Below, piece by piece: positions 8,242 through 15,814 of a stretch of 44,036 nucleotides of DNA. The first letter of the stretch is position 1. The number at the start of each line of letters is the position of its first letter. The stretch is taken from positions 1 to 44,036 of the IMG/VR virus record IMGVR_UViG_3300045918_000845. One strand, written 5' to 3'. The notes beneath the pieces are model-generated. The model was given only the letters and a program-made list of their open reading frames with translations. It made no database searches and was not told the origin of the DNA. Source of the stretch: a virus. Both the position numbers and the translations under genes were made by a program.

Positions 8242-8266
8242 GGAAGTTAAGTATGTAATTCCCTAA
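8242..8266 (-). repeat. Right copy of the inverted repeat flanking a tiny gene
   Basis: Reverse-orientation partner of 8040-8064; read on the minus strand it begins TTAGGGAATTACATAC. It also has internal dyad symmetry (GGGAA ... TTCCC). It lies just upstream of the RBS of the 51-aa gene, where an operator would be expected. Confidence 0.6.
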
Positions 8267-8268
8267 AC

Positions 8269-9207
8269 TTAAGCGGTGCGACGTTCGGCGCGGGATTTTT
8301 GTTGACCGAAATAAAACCATATATCGTGAGCCGGTTGAGCGGCCTTTGCTTGCACTTTGCGCGGCGGTTTGGAGTGGGCTACGGCCTTTGCGGCGTGCGG
8401 TGCTGGCTTGAGCATGGGGGCAGTCTCAACGGGCGCGGCGTGGGTTTGTGGCGCGATGGTTTGCACGTTTCCAATGCTTGCACGCAATACGGCAAGGGCG
8501 CGATCAATGGCGGGGCTATTGGCGGCTTCGATAGATTGCATAATGAATTGCTCCTTTTGAGGTTTAAGAACGGGTGCCGCCTGCGCCTTGGGTAAGGCCG
8601 AATCAGCAAAGGCGCGTCTGTTTTTTAAGACGTTAGCGCGAAAGCGTTGCAGGGCTTCGCGCCTGGCATTGATTTTGAACATTGTGCGACCAAAGGTGAA
8701 AACTCGAAACAAGGCGCTTTTTTCAGGGGCTTGCAATAGTTGCGCGTCAATTTCAGCAATAAGCGAAAGCAGCGCGTGATTTTTATCTTTGGCGATATGT
8801 TCACACCCTGGCAATTTTCCGGCGGGTTTGGGTTTTGGCCATGCCTGCAATTTGCCAATAATACGAGGTTGATTCTTTACCTTTTGGGCGGGCGTTGGAT
8901 TTCTTTTTTCCGCTTCGCGTACCCTGCTCACAAGGCGATGTCCCGCCCCGCGATTAGCGGCACGCATGGCTTGAGCCGGGGTGTTTAATTTCTCCCCTTT
9001 GTAGCTCAAGCCTGACACTAAAGCCCCGGTGTTGATATGGTAGATGCGCCAGCCTTGGCTATATTTAAAATTGCCATCGCTATCTTGACGCACGGGGTGC
9101 CCGGCGGCTAACCCATTGCGGCATTGATACGCCTGGACAACTGGATGCGACTCGTTGGACTTTCCCTGGTTAATAGTGGTGGTAAATTCTAAAATTTTGC
9201 GTTGCAT
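8269..9207 (-). CDS. Hypothetical protein (312 aa) with Ala/Pro-rich C-terminus
   Basis: Not recognised. The N-terminal 90 residues look globular ('YSQGWRIYHINTGALVSG'). The middle is basic and helical. The C-terminal 100 residues are rich in Ala, Pro and Lys and probably disordered. A good GGAGG RBS lies upstream of the ATG. It follows the DUF932 gene, 41 nt away, on the same strand, so the two are probably co-transcribed from the promoter near 10173-10200. An internal Met ('MQSIEAANSPAI') preceded by a GGAG could give a shorter product. Confidence 0.6.
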   Translation of the reverse strand: MQRKILEFTTTINQGKSNESHPVVQAYQCRNGLAAGHPVRQDSDGNFKYSQGWRIYHINTGALVSGLSYKGEKLNTPAQAMRAANRGAGHRLVSRVREAEKRNPTPAQKVKNQPRIIGKLQAWPKPKPAGKLPGCEHIAKDKNHALLSLIAEIDAQLLQAPEKSALFRVFTFGRTMFKINARREALQRFRANVLKNRRAFADSALPKAQAAPVLKPQKEQFIMQSIEAANSPAIDRALAVLRASIGNVQTIAPQTHAAPVETAPMLKPAPHAAKAVAHSKPPRKVQAKAAQPAHDIWFYFGQQKSRAERRTA

Positions 9208-9248
9208 GATTGCCTCCTTCTGCCCGGCTTGCGCCGGGCGAGGTTTAA

Positions 9249-10112
9249 TTAGTGAGCAAGCAGATTTTTCATTTCTTCAGCCAGTACCCACATGCCGCGA
9301 TTGAGTGCGACGTTTTGGTCGATGCCTTTAACTTCGCGTGTCCTGGTGCGGGCAAGATGGCCGATTGCGTTTGCTTTAACGCCGCGAATTCCGCCGCGAA
9401 TGATGTTTTCTTGCACGGCGTTGAAGGTTGTCCAAAGGTCGGGCGATTGGTCGGCAATACGGCGCGGCCTGATGATTTGATCCGCTTTGATGCCGCAGTT
9501 TGCGGGGTCTTCGAAACGTAGCGCAAGGGCGGCGCGGCCTAGAATTATTTGATGCTCATGCGTTAGGTTGACGGCCTTCATGCTTTCGATGGCTTCGCCT
9601 ACGCGGTCGAAGTCTTCCACGATGCGGCACGCGCCTTCGATCACGTTGTCGAGCGCATTACCTGAATGACGCACTTTTATTTCGTTGTCGGTTTGGCCGA
9701 CGATCAGGCCGTTTGAGCATACTAGGCGAAACACGCCAGCCATGAGTTGAAAGCCGCTTGATCCGTCGTGCGAGTTGACGATGATTACTTCGCGCGCTTC
9801 GGCGGCATCCAGTTGATCCTGACGGCGAAAGCGAATTAAATGTTTTCCGAAGCCTTTTTTATCTTCGGTGCGGGTTGCTGCCTGAGTCACCTTGACAGGG
9901 TAGAAGCCTTCCGAGCGCATTCCGTTTACCAGGTCAAGGGTGGGTATATAGGCATAACGATCAGAGCGGCTACCGTGTGCATCCGGCGCGAATATTGCGG
10001 GGGCGATGGTAGCTAGTTCGTTGTCGTCAAGCGGGCGCGAATAGCCTAAGCCTGCGCGTTGTATGTGATGTGCTGATGGGCGGTGTGCGCTGATGATGTT
10101 TGATGCTTGCAT
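9249..10112 (-). CDS. DUF932 phage/plasmid-like protein
   Basis: The sequence matches the DUF932 family, which is frequent on phages and plasmids and has no settled biochemical role. Visible features are an N-terminal segment with 'RYAYIPTLDLVNGMRSEGF', the central 'VIIVNSHDGSSGFQLMAGVF' with 'RLVCSNGLIVG', and a C-terminal segment 'TRTREVKGIDQNVALNRGMW'. Length (287 aa) is normal for the family. It is the first gene of the antisense cargo block, preceded by a consensus promoter and a long (about 60 nt) leader with GGAG near the ATG. Confidence 0.85.
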   Translation of the reverse strand: MQASNIISAHRPSAHHIQRAGLGYSRPLDDNELATIAPAIFAPDAHGSRSDRYAYIPTLDLVNGMRSEGFYPVKVTQAATRTEDKKGFGKHLIRFRRQDQLDAAEAREVIIVNSHDGSSGFQLMAGVFRLVCSNGLIVGQTDNEIKVRHSGNALDNVIEGACRIVEDFDRVGEAIESMKAVNLTHEHQIILGRAALALRFEDPANCGIKADQIIRPRRIADQSPDLWTTFNAVQENIIRGGIRGVKANAIGHLARTRTREVKGIDQNVALNRGMWVLAEEMKNLLAH

Positions 10113-10172
10113 GGTATTTCTCCAGCCCCTGTTAGCCCGAGGCGCGGTGTCTGCGATGCGCTGACAATTGCC

Positions 10173-10200
10173 ATAATACGCGCATTGCTCGTATTGTCAA
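10173..10200 (-). promoter_or_regulatory. Sigma70-type promoter with overlapping dyad operator
   Basis: On the minus strand a perfect -35 TTGACA (10195-10200) is separated by 16 bp from -10 TATTAT (10173-10178), upstream of the DUF932 gene. The same stretch carries inverted repeats: TGACAAT (10162-10168) with ATTGTCA (10193-10199), and AATACG (10175-10180) with CGTATT (10190-10195). A repressor bound there would block both promoter elements. This gives the antisense block its own control, apart from the late operon. Confidence 0.75.
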
Positions 10201-10325
10201 CCCCCCTTGTTTAAAATATACAAAAACCCCCTCAACCCCTCGTTTTTATAGGTTTATCACGCCACTTTTGTGCCTGTTTGTTGCTCGATTATTCAACGAG
10301 AATTCAGCCTGACCTGAAAAGGTCG

Positions 10326-10381
10326 AGTCTTCGCAGCGGGTCACGGCTCGCTCGCTTCACCCCGCTGCGGGAGACTTTTTA
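10326..10381 (+). terminator. Strong stem-loop followed by a T-run upstream of the capsid gene
   Basis: A long stem pairs AGTCT-CGCAGCGGG with CCCGCTGCG-AGACT (5 + 9 bp, small internal bulge), with a loop of about 20 nt, followed by TTTTT. It resembles a Rho-independent terminator on the plus strand. It sits only about 20 nt upstream of the capsid polyprotein gene, where read-through would be expected, so it may instead be a processing or regulatory structure. Its loop contains CTCGCTCGCTT, also found in a stem-loop at 30811-30864. Confidence 0.6.
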
Positions 10382-10397
10382 GAGGATCACTATCTTG

Positions 10398-12980
10398 ATG
10401 CCAGGCGCACGCAGAATTTTGCTTGAATCCGCAAACCCGGACGGGTTGCGTCGTTTCGTTTCCGAGTTGCCGAAGTCGTTATCGCTGGATGGCGAGGCTC
10501 CGCAAACTTGGGTGACGGTGACGAAGATCGGCCATTTCTACGATCCCCGCTACGGGGAGTTTGACATCACGCGCCCGATGCTGCTTTCCATGATCGATAA
10601 CTTCAACAAGGGCACCTACGGTCAGGAAGTCTTTCTGGACGTTGCGCACGAGCCCTCCAAGGGCGCGGCAGGCCGCTTTCTGAAGCTGACGGTGGAAGGT
10701 AACAAGCTGCGCGCTCTCATAGAGTGGACACCCTATGGGATTGATGCGGTGAAGGATCGCGGCTTTAAGTATTTGTCCGCCGATTACACAGAGAATTTTC
10801 AAGATAACGAAAAGCGCGCCCAGCATGGACCATTGCTGTTTGGCGCAGGGCTCACCATTCGCCCGGTTATCAAGGGTAACGAACCCGTGCAGCTTTCCGA
10901 GCCGGATGGTTCGCCCCCCACATTTTTACACCCCGATTTGCAAACCCATTTACTTCAGGAGATTCAAACCATGCATAATCTACTCGCAGAAAAACTCAAA
11001 GCCGCCCTGGCACTCATCCTCACTTTGTCTGAGCCGATGCGCGTGCAACTGTTATCCACTTTCGAAGCTGCCGTGCAACCCATCACGGATGAGGTGCAAG
11101 CCAAGCTGTTGATGGAAAAATTTGCCGAGTCCGGCAAGCAGCTCGCGGAACAGATTACTTCAGGTAGCAAAGACATCAAGCTGTCGATTGATATGTCCGG
11201 TATCAAGGGCGGAATTACCGCCGAGGATGTGAGCCGAATTTTGTCAGAGCGCGATAGCTCAGCAGCGGCAGCGGCAAAGAAGCTGGCGGAAGATCGCGGC
11301 GCGAACGTGAAGCTATTGAGCGACACGATCAACGCGGCGACCGGGCTGGATGAAGCGACGAAAAAAACACTGTCCGAACAAGTAGCCGATTTGATTACGC
11401 CCGAGATGAGCGCCGACCAGGTGAAACGCCTGGCAGAAAACCAGATCAAGCACGGCAACGAATTGGCGGTGGCCAAGCAGCTTTCAGGAATGGGCTTTTC
11501 ACGCCCTGCCGGAAACGTGCATATCACGGTGGATTCATCCAACGAAGTTAAGGCGCTGCAGGAACACGCGGATAGACGTTTCGGTTTTAGCGAGATCGGT
11601 GATGCGTCACGTTATTCGAATACTGGCGGGGTATTGCAGGCGAAAAATAAAAAGCTCGCCGATGCCGTGCTTGCTATGTATGACCAAGAGAACGGCCGTC
11701 GCTTGCACGCCGAGCACAAAATGCTTGCCGCCGGTGATAGCGTAACTTCGGATGTTGCGGTACCGGCCATTTTTGAACGCACGGTGATTCGCGAGGCGTT
11801 GTATAACCTGATCGGATTGCAGTTCGTGGATGTAGGCACACTCCCGTTCTCTGCTACTGCTCAGATTCCGTACAGCTACCGCGATACGACTGCCGCCGGT
11901 ATTGCCGGTGTGCGCACGTATGAGGGTGGCAGTGTTTTGCGTGCAGCCGTCAAGCAGACCTTTGAAGAGGCTCGCCCCATCCCGCAAAAGCTCGCGTTCG
12001 AAGTATCGGACGAGTTGCGTTATTTGACTAGCAACGGCCAACTGGATTGGGATGCCGTGGCAGAAAACGCACGCAATGCGTCCCGTATCATCGGCGAAGA
12101 TACCGAGCGCATGATCTTCAACGAGATTTTGCAGTCGTCGGATCAGTACGCTGCTGCGGCTGTCGCTATTGAAGCGGTTGGTGCGGGTAATGCGGCACTG
12201 ACCGTATTTGACTTGGCGCACTTCCCTGTTGTACGCCCCAAAAAGGTATTTGACTTGCTGGGCGCTCAGGTCGGCGCGACGCTGTATCCGGTGGTCATTA
12301 AGGTTGCGACTGTTGCCATCGCAGAATACGACGGCACCAACACGCAAGGCGCGGGGATGTATTACTCGCTGGATTACAACCTGGGTGAAATCCACTTCGT
12401 CAACCAGTTGGGCGTTGCTACGGCTCCGGCCAATGCTGCCGCTATCGAGGCGACCAGCTATACCTACGCGACCAACGTGTATGTCTTCAATACCGATCAA
12501 GGCGCAGTGGCTACCGATATGTTCTGGGATACGTTGTTGTATCGCTACGGTCTGCGCAAGAACGTGATCGAGGCGGATCGTTATCACATCGCCAACTTCG
12601 GCTTGATGAGCGGCGTAATCCGCACTCAGATTGAACAGGCGCGCAGCTTTATCGAGTCCGCCGCCAGCAACGGCACGAATCTGGATTCGGAAGGAAACCT
12701 TGGCATGGTCAAGAATGTGCCGAACTTCCGCACTACGGCACCGGGCTTGTACATGGGCGACCAACGCATTGTGATCGGCGAGCGCGGCATGACTCGCTAC
12801 CGCATGATGAAGCCTTGGACGATGGGACAGTTACAGGATCAGCGCGATGCTAGCGGCCTGTTCACCGGTAAGAAGGAAGCTTTCGGCGATCAGTTCGTTG
12901 TGCTGTATACGCCGACGCAGTTGAAAGCGGCTTACACCTCGATCGTGCTGTATTCCGCCACGGCTCGCGTTAATCGCTAA
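10398..12980 (+). CDS. Protease-scaffold-major capsid polyprotein
   Basis: One 860-aa ORF appears to hold three head functions. Residues about 1-180 resemble the Mu I-type prohead protease ('LDVAHEPSKGAAGRFLKL', 'GFKYLSADYTENF', 'LLFGAGLTIRPVIKG'). Residues about 190-370 are helical and charged, with long Ala/Glu/Lys stretches, as in scaffold domains. Residues about 395-860 read as a major capsid protein with 'FERTVIREALYNLIGLQFVD', 'ARPIPQKLAFEVSDELRYL' and the C-terminal 'FGDQFVVLYTPTQLKAAYTS'. An internal in-frame start (10971) has its own RBS, so a shorter scaffold-capsid product is likely. TTG 10395 and ATG 10398 are adjacent possible starts. The protease would be expected to cut itself and the scaffold off the capsid. 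Confidence 0.8.
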   Translation: MPGARRILLESANPDGLRRFVSELPKSLSLDGEAPQTWVTVTKIGHFYDPRYGEFDITRPMLLSMIDNFNKGTYGQEVFLDVAHEPSKGAAGRFLKLTVEGNKLRALIEWTPYGIDAVKDRGFKYLSADYTENFQDNEKRAQHGPLLFGAGLTIRPVIKGNEPVQLSEPDGSPPTFLHPDLQTHLLQEIQTMHNLLAEKLKAALALILTLSEPMRVQLLSTFEAAVQPITDEVQAKLLMEKFAESGKQLAEQITSGSKDIKLSIDMSGIKGGITAEDVSRILSERDSSAAAAAKKLAEDRGANVKLLSDTINAATGLDEATKKTLSEQVADLITPEMSADQVKRLAENQIKHGNELAVAKQLSGMGFSRPAGNVHITVDSSNEVKALQEHADRRFGFSEIGDASRYSNTGGVLQAKNKKLADAVLAMYDQENGRRLHAEHKMLAAGDSVTSDVAVPAIFERTVIREALYNLIGLQFVDVGTLPFSATAQIPYSYRDTTAAGIAGVRTYEGGSVLRAAVKQTFEEARPIPQKLAFEVSDELRYLTSNGQLDWDAVAENARNASRIIGEDTERMIFNEILQSSDQYAAAAVAIEAVGAGNAALTVFDLAHFPVVRPKKVFDLLGAQVGATLYPVVIKVATVAIAEYDGTNTQGAGMYYSLDYNLGEIHFVNQLGVATAPANAAAIEATSYTYATNVYVFNTDQGAVATDMFWDTLLYRYGLRKNVIEADRYHIANFGLMSGVIRTQIEQARSFIESAASNGTNLDSEGNLGMVKNVPNFRTTAPGLYMGDQRIVIGERGMTRYRMMKPWTMGQLQDQRDASGLFTGKKEAFGDQFVVLYTPTQLKAAYTSIVLYSATARVNR
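10971..12980 (+). CDS. Nested in-frame scaffold-capsid product (internal start)
   Basis: An ATG at 10971, in frame with the 10398 gene, has an AGGAG Shine-Dalgarno at 10957-10961, 9 nt upstream. It begins 'MHNLLAEKLKAALALILTL'. Initiation here gives a 669-aa scaffold-major capsid protein without the protease, in excess over the full-length form. Nested in-frame starts are well known between phage protease and scaffold genes (Mu I/Z, lambda C/Nu3). The initiation is inferred from the RBS. Confidence 0.6.
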   Translation: MHNLLAEKLKAALALILTLSEPMRVQLLSTFEAAVQPITDEVQAKLLMEKFAESGKQLAEQITSGSKDIKLSIDMSGIKGGITAEDVSRILSERDSSAAAAAKKLAEDRGANVKLLSDTINAATGLDEATKKTLSEQVADLITPEMSADQVKRLAENQIKHGNELAVAKQLSGMGFSRPAGNVHITVDSSNEVKALQEHADRRFGFSEIGDASRYSNTGGVLQAKNKKLADAVLAMYDQENGRRLHAEHKMLAAGDSVTSDVAVPAIFERTVIREALYNLIGLQFVDVGTLPFSATAQIPYSYRDTTAAGIAGVRTYEGGSVLRAAVKQTFEEARPIPQKLAFEVSDELRYLTSNGQLDWDAVAENARNASRIIGEDTERMIFNEILQSSDQYAAAAVAIEAVGAGNAALTVFDLAHFPVVRPKKVFDLLGAQVGATLYPVVIKVATVAIAEYDGTNTQGAGMYYSLDYNLGEIHFVNQLGVATAPANAAAIEATSYTYATNVYVFNTDQGAVATDMFWDTLLYRYGLRKNVIEADRYHIANFGLMSGVIRTQIEQARSFIESAASNGTNLDSEGNLGMVKNVPNFRTTAPGLYMGDQRIVIGERGMTRYRMMKPWTMGQLQDQRDASGLFTGKKEAFGDQFVVLYTPTQLKAAYTSIVLYSATARVNR

Positions 12981-13002
12981 CCAGTTGCCCTTAAACTCGC
13001 CG

Positions 13003-13026
13003 CCCGTTCTATAACAATGGAACGGG
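13003..13026 (+). other. Intergenic hairpin after the capsid gene
   Basis: A 7-bp stem, CCCGTTC (13003-13009) with GAACGGG (13020-13026), and a 10-nt loop lie in the 77-nt gap after the capsid stop. No T-run follows, so it is more likely an mRNA-stabilising or processing hairpin than a terminator. Confidence 0.45.
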
Positions 13027-13057
13027 AATGGCCGGGCAACATTTGAAGGAGAACGAA

Positions 13058-13516
13058 TTGAACAAAATTCCAGTTAAGAATAATACCGATATGCCTATGT
13101 ACGTAGGCGCGTCGATGGTGTTGCCAGGCGAGACACGGCATTTTGAAGCGCATGAAGTGCCGTCGCATTTGAAGCCTCAAGCGGAAGAAGTTCAGCCCGA
13201 AGAGCAGCTTGACCCGCTTGTAGAATTGATTGCCAGTAGCGTAAAGGATGTTGCTGCGCAGTTGCCTGCTCTCAGTATTGAACAGATCAAGACGCTGGGC
13301 GATTTGGAGCGGGCGGGTGCGGCACGCAAGACGCTGCTGCTTGCCATTGCTGAAGAGTTGCTGAGGCGCGCAGGTAACGAGAGCGAGCTGGCCGCTATGA
13401 GCAATGCCGAGCTGACCGCAACGCTGGAAGCGTCCTTAGGTGCTAGCGAAGAAGATGTAGACGCTGCTTTCATCGCCGCGCTTCAAGCGGAAGTCGCACG
13501 GCGCGCGGCGGTATAA
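13058..13516 (+). CDS. Post-capsid hypothetical protein
   Basis: The start is assigned to TTG 13058 because AAGGAG (13046-13051) lies 6 nt upstream; an ATG at 13028 would place that RBS inside the gene. The N-terminus 'MNKIPVKNNTDMPMYVGAS' with 'VLPGETRHFEAHEVP' is a beta-rich pattern seen in small proteins encoded after capsid genes. The C-terminal two thirds are acidic, alanine-rich and helical. A head-stabilisation or head-tail connector role is possible by position; no family is recognised with confidence. Confidence 0.55.
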   Translation: MNKIPVKNNTDMPMYVGASMVLPGETRHFEAHEVPSHLKPQAEEVQPEEQLDPLVELIASSVKDVAAQLPALSIEQIKTLGDLERAGAARKTLLLAIAEELLRRAGNESELAAMSNAELTATLEASLGASEEDVDAAFIAALQAEVARRAAV

Positions 13517-13522
13517 CGCGCT

Positions 13523-14146
13523 ATGTCAGGCACTCTATCCAAAGCCGATTTGCTCATTGACTATAAAGCCTCGCTACAGGCTTGTGCGAGTGTCTTTATT
13601 GCGGCCAATGATGTGGACTTTAACCGGCATCTGGATGCGGCGGCGGCGGATATGTGGCGGGTGCGTCCGCGCACCATGCTAGGTACGATGTTACTGACTA
13701 CCGGACAGTTTAACTATCCGGCTCCGGCTGATTTACTGCTGTTCAAGGCGGACTTATGGAGCATTGCAGCGAAGGGCATCAAGCCGTGGGATAAAAATTT
13801 CCCGGGGAAATTGCCCGATATTCAAGTGTGCATGAACGGCGCGGTGCGAGAGATTCATTTGTTGCCCGCTCCTACCTCGCTGCAAATTACCGTACTGGGA
13901 TCCACGTTCAAGTTTTACTATTTTGCGGCACATAGCATCGGCACGCTGGCGACGGATACCACTATCCTGCCGGGCGACCGCAACTTGCTGATCCTGCGGG
14001 CGCAAGCCGAGGCGATGAAAGAAATGTCGATGCGCAATATCGCTAAACCTGTGGCGATGCGGGACGGCTTATCACAAAGCACGCGTAACGGCACGCCGCA
14101 ATATTTATTCGAGCAATTAATGAAAATGTTTGAGGAGGCTAGATGA
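13523..14146 (+). CDS. Head-completion candidate (207 aa)
   Basis: Not assigned to a named family. The helical N-terminus, the length of about 200 aa, and the position between the capsid and lysis genes resemble head-completion or connector adaptor proteins that plug the portal before tail attachment. Notable segments are 'AAADMWRVRPRTMLGTMLL' and a basic, methionine-rich C-terminus. Its stop codon overlaps the start of the holin gene by 4 nt, which supports co-translation within the late operon. Confidence 0.5.
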   Translation: MSGTLSKADLLIDYKASLQACASVFIAANDVDFNRHLDAAAADMWRVRPRTMLGTMLLTTGQFNYPAPADLLLFKADLWSIAAKGIKPWDKNFPGKLPDIQVCMNGAVREIHLLPAPTSLQITVLGSTFKFYYFAAHSIGTLATDTTILPGDRNLLILRAQAEAMKEMSMRNIAKPVAMRDGLSQSTRNGTPQYLFEQLMKMFEEAR

Positions 14147-14490
14147 TGTTTAAAAATGTATTGCCACGGTTTTTCGGATTGGTTCTATTCACTGTAGCCT
14201 TATTCGTTTTTATCACTTACCTAAAACCGGAGCTGATCGGGAGTGACATTCACAAGCTCTCACTCGTCACGCTGGGCGCGTTGCTTGGATTCTGGATTGA
14301 TATGCGCGCACTCCCTTATTCCCGCCCGGATAGCTATTTAGTTGCTTTCGATTGGCGCACCTGCGGCAAACGCATGGGGGCCGCCGACTTTGCAATTGTT
14401 CAGGGCTATGAGCTAGTTTTTGCAATCGCCTGCTTTAGGCGCATCTTCTTGATGGGCATTGCAATGGTCTCTGTCGGGATGGCGATGTAA
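14143..14490 (+). CDS. Putative holin (115 aa)
   Basis: Inner-membrane pore former that sets lysis timing. Hydrophobic segments lie near residues 10-27 and 42-55, with a third near 98-115. The central 'LGALLGFWIDMRALPYSRP' is a motif I associate with putative holins of proteobacterial prophages. The stop overlaps the ATG of the lytic enzyme gene (TAATG), and spanins follow, which completes a lysis cassette. The exact holin class is uncertain. Confidence 0.72.
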   Translation: MMFKNVLPRFFGLVLFTVALFVFITYLKPELIGSDIHKLSLVTLGALLGFWIDMRALPYSRPDSYLVAFDWRTCGKRMGAADFAIVQGYELVFAIACFRRIFLMGIAMVSVGMAM

Positions 14491-15125
14491 TGCGTACCTC
14501 GCGTAAATTCATCGGCTGGAAGATATTTCTCACCGCCGTGATACCGTTTTTATTGATTGGTATTATTGGAGTAGCGATGGCAGATGTGCCGCGTGAGGCA
14601 CTTAAATATCAGCGTGACCTAATCCGTAATGCGCGTTTCGTTTGGGGATTGGATGCGCCTGTTGCGGCTCTTGCCGCGCAAATTCATCAGGAAAGCCACT
14701 GGAACAAAAACGCCCGCTCTGCTTTTGCCAGCGGGTTGACACAGTTCACACCCGATACCGCCGACTGGATCAGTGGCGCATACCCCGAGCAGCTGGGCAG
14801 CAATGCCCCGCTTAACCCGCAATGGGCGCTGCGCGCTCAGTCGATCTACGATAAACAATTATTTGATTCCAGTGAAGGCGCGACCCCGTGCGACCGCATG
14901 TGGAAAGCGATGTGGAAATACAACGGCGGCGCCGGGTGGATCAAGCGCGATGAAAAGCTGGCGGCCAAGGCTGGCGCGAATGTGCTGATCGCCAAAGAGG
15001 TCGAGCCATTTAACGCCGGACGCAGAGCCGACATGTTTAAAGAAAACCGAGATTACCCGCGTGCCATTTTGCTCAAGTGGCAACCTCTTTATATTTCATG
15101 GGGAGGCGAGATTGTATGTGGATAA
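14490..15125 (+). CDS. Lytic transglycosylase endolysin with N-terminal signal anchor
   Basis: Peptidoglycan-cleaving enzyme of the SLT (goose-lysozyme-like) fold. Residues 10-30 are a hydrophobic signal-anchor or signal peptide ('FLTAVIPFLLIGIIGVAMA'). The catalytic Glu is E68 in 'QIHQESHWNKNA'. 'SGLTQFTPDTADW' and 'KAMWKYNGGAGW' are the further family motifs. The signal segment suggests host Sec-dependent export, as in SAR-type endolysins. It lies in the lysis cassette and overlaps the spanin gene by 10 nt. Confidence 0.85.
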   Translation: MRTSRKFIGWKIFLTAVIPFLLIGIIGVAMADVPREALKYQRDLIRNARFVWGLDAPVAALAAQIHQESHWNKNARSAFASGLTQFTPDTADWISGAYPEQLGSNAPLNPQWALRAQSIYDKQLFDSSEGATPCDRMWKAMWKYNGGAGWIKRDEKLAAKAGANVLIAKEVEPFNAGRRADMFKENRDYPRAILLKWQPLYISWGGEIVCG

Positions 15126-15643
15126 ACCTTATCCCCTGGCAAGGCCGTGCGCTGGCGCTGTTGCTGCTGGCACTTGCCGGTATCGTGTTTGGTTTTGTAG
15201 CTGGATTGCGTTACGAGTCGAACAGCCGGGACGCGCAGGATTTGAAAACGGCGCGCAACGGCGAAGATCGGTTTATGCGCGCGCTGGACGTTGGTCGGAA
15301 ACGTGCGGCGGACGTAATCGAATGGAAGAGTAAATCAGATATTTATTACCGTCACTGGCAAGAAAGGCTCAACTATGAAACTAACGCAAACCTTGCGCAA
15401 TGCGCTACGACCGACTCACCTACTGTGCAGCTTAGTCCTGTTTGGATCAGCTTGTACAACGCAGCATGGATGCCCTCCCTCGACGCTCAAGGCGATTCCG
15501 GCAGAGCTGCTGGTGAAGTCATCGAAGCCGGTACTGTTACACCCGGCGAAGCCCTTGCCAACATCGGAGAAAATGCCCGGCTCTGTGGTGAAGACCGCAA
15601 GCGCCTCGACGAACTAATCGATCACCTGAAAGAGACGGAGTAA
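15116..15643 (+). CDS. Inner-membrane spanin (Rz-like)
   Basis: Start assigned at ATG 15116 because of the GGGAGG at 15101-15106. One N-terminal membrane segment (about residues 12-31, 'ALALLLLALAGIVFGFV') is followed by a long charged, helical periplasmic region, the layout of Rz-type i-spanins. The 175-aa length fits. An o-spanin-like lipoprotein gene lies entirely inside it in another frame, as in lambda Rz/Rz1, which strongly supports the call. Together they disrupt the outer membrane after peptidoglycan is cut. Confidence 0.8.
   Translation: MWINLIPWQGRALALLLLALAGIVFGFVAGLRYESNSRDAQDLKTARNGEDRFMRALDVGRKRAADVIEWKSKSDIYYRHWQERLNYETNANLAQCATTDSPTVQLSPVWISLYNAAWMPSLDAQGDSGRAAGEVIEAGTVTPGEALANIGENARLCGEDRKRLDELIDHLKETE
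15375..15617 (+). CDS. Outer-membrane spanin lipoprotein (Rz1-like), nested
   Basis: An 80-aa ORF nested wholly within the i-spanin gene in an alternative frame. It has a signal peptide ending in a lipobox-like 'LVLFGSAC' with the modified cysteine at residue 27, followed by a Pro/Ser/Lys-rich mature region typical of Rz1 proteins. A weak AAAGG lies upstream of its ATG. Position -3 of the lipobox is Gly, slightly unusual but acceptable. The Rz/Rz1 arrangement is well established for proteobacterial phages. Confidence 0.72.
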   Translation: MKLTQTLRNALRPTHLLCSLVLFGSACTTQHGCPPSTLKAIPAELLVKSSKPVLLHPAKPLPTSEKMPGSVVKTASASTN

Positions 15644-15646
15644 GTC

Positions 15647-15814
15647 ATGCCACTGGATAAAGATGCCGCTAAAGAAGTGGTTAAGGAGGCGCTCAAGGAA
15701 TGGTTGGATGAGAAATATGCCGATTTCGGCAAGTGGACTATGGCCGGGCTAGCCGCTACGGTGATCGCGGGCGGAACGTATTTATTTCTGCTAAGCAGCG
15801 GGTGGCACAGATAA
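15647..15814 (+). CDS. Small single-TM protein (55 aa)
   Basis: The N-terminal half is amphipathic and charged ('KDAAKEVVKEALKEWLDEKY'). The C-terminal half is one membrane span ('MAGLAATVIAGGTYLFLL') ending in a basic tip. The ATG is close behind the i-spanin stop with GGAG upstream, and the stop overlaps the next ATG (TAATG). Position beside the lysis cassette suggests an accessory holin- or antiholin-like role, but its sequence does not identify it. Confidence 0.65.
   Translation: MPLDKDAAKEVVKEALKEWLDEKYADFGKWTMAGLAATVIAGGTYLFLLSSGWHR

Noticed and set aside
10910-10925. Frameshift at the C-run between protease and scaffold parts
   Set aside because: The frame is open on both sides and the translated joint is continuous, so no shift is needed; only an assembly error could change this.
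11607-12764. 385-aa antisense frame inside the capsid gene
   Set aside because: Shadow of the capsid coding strand; composition follows codon complement and there are no motifs or RBS.
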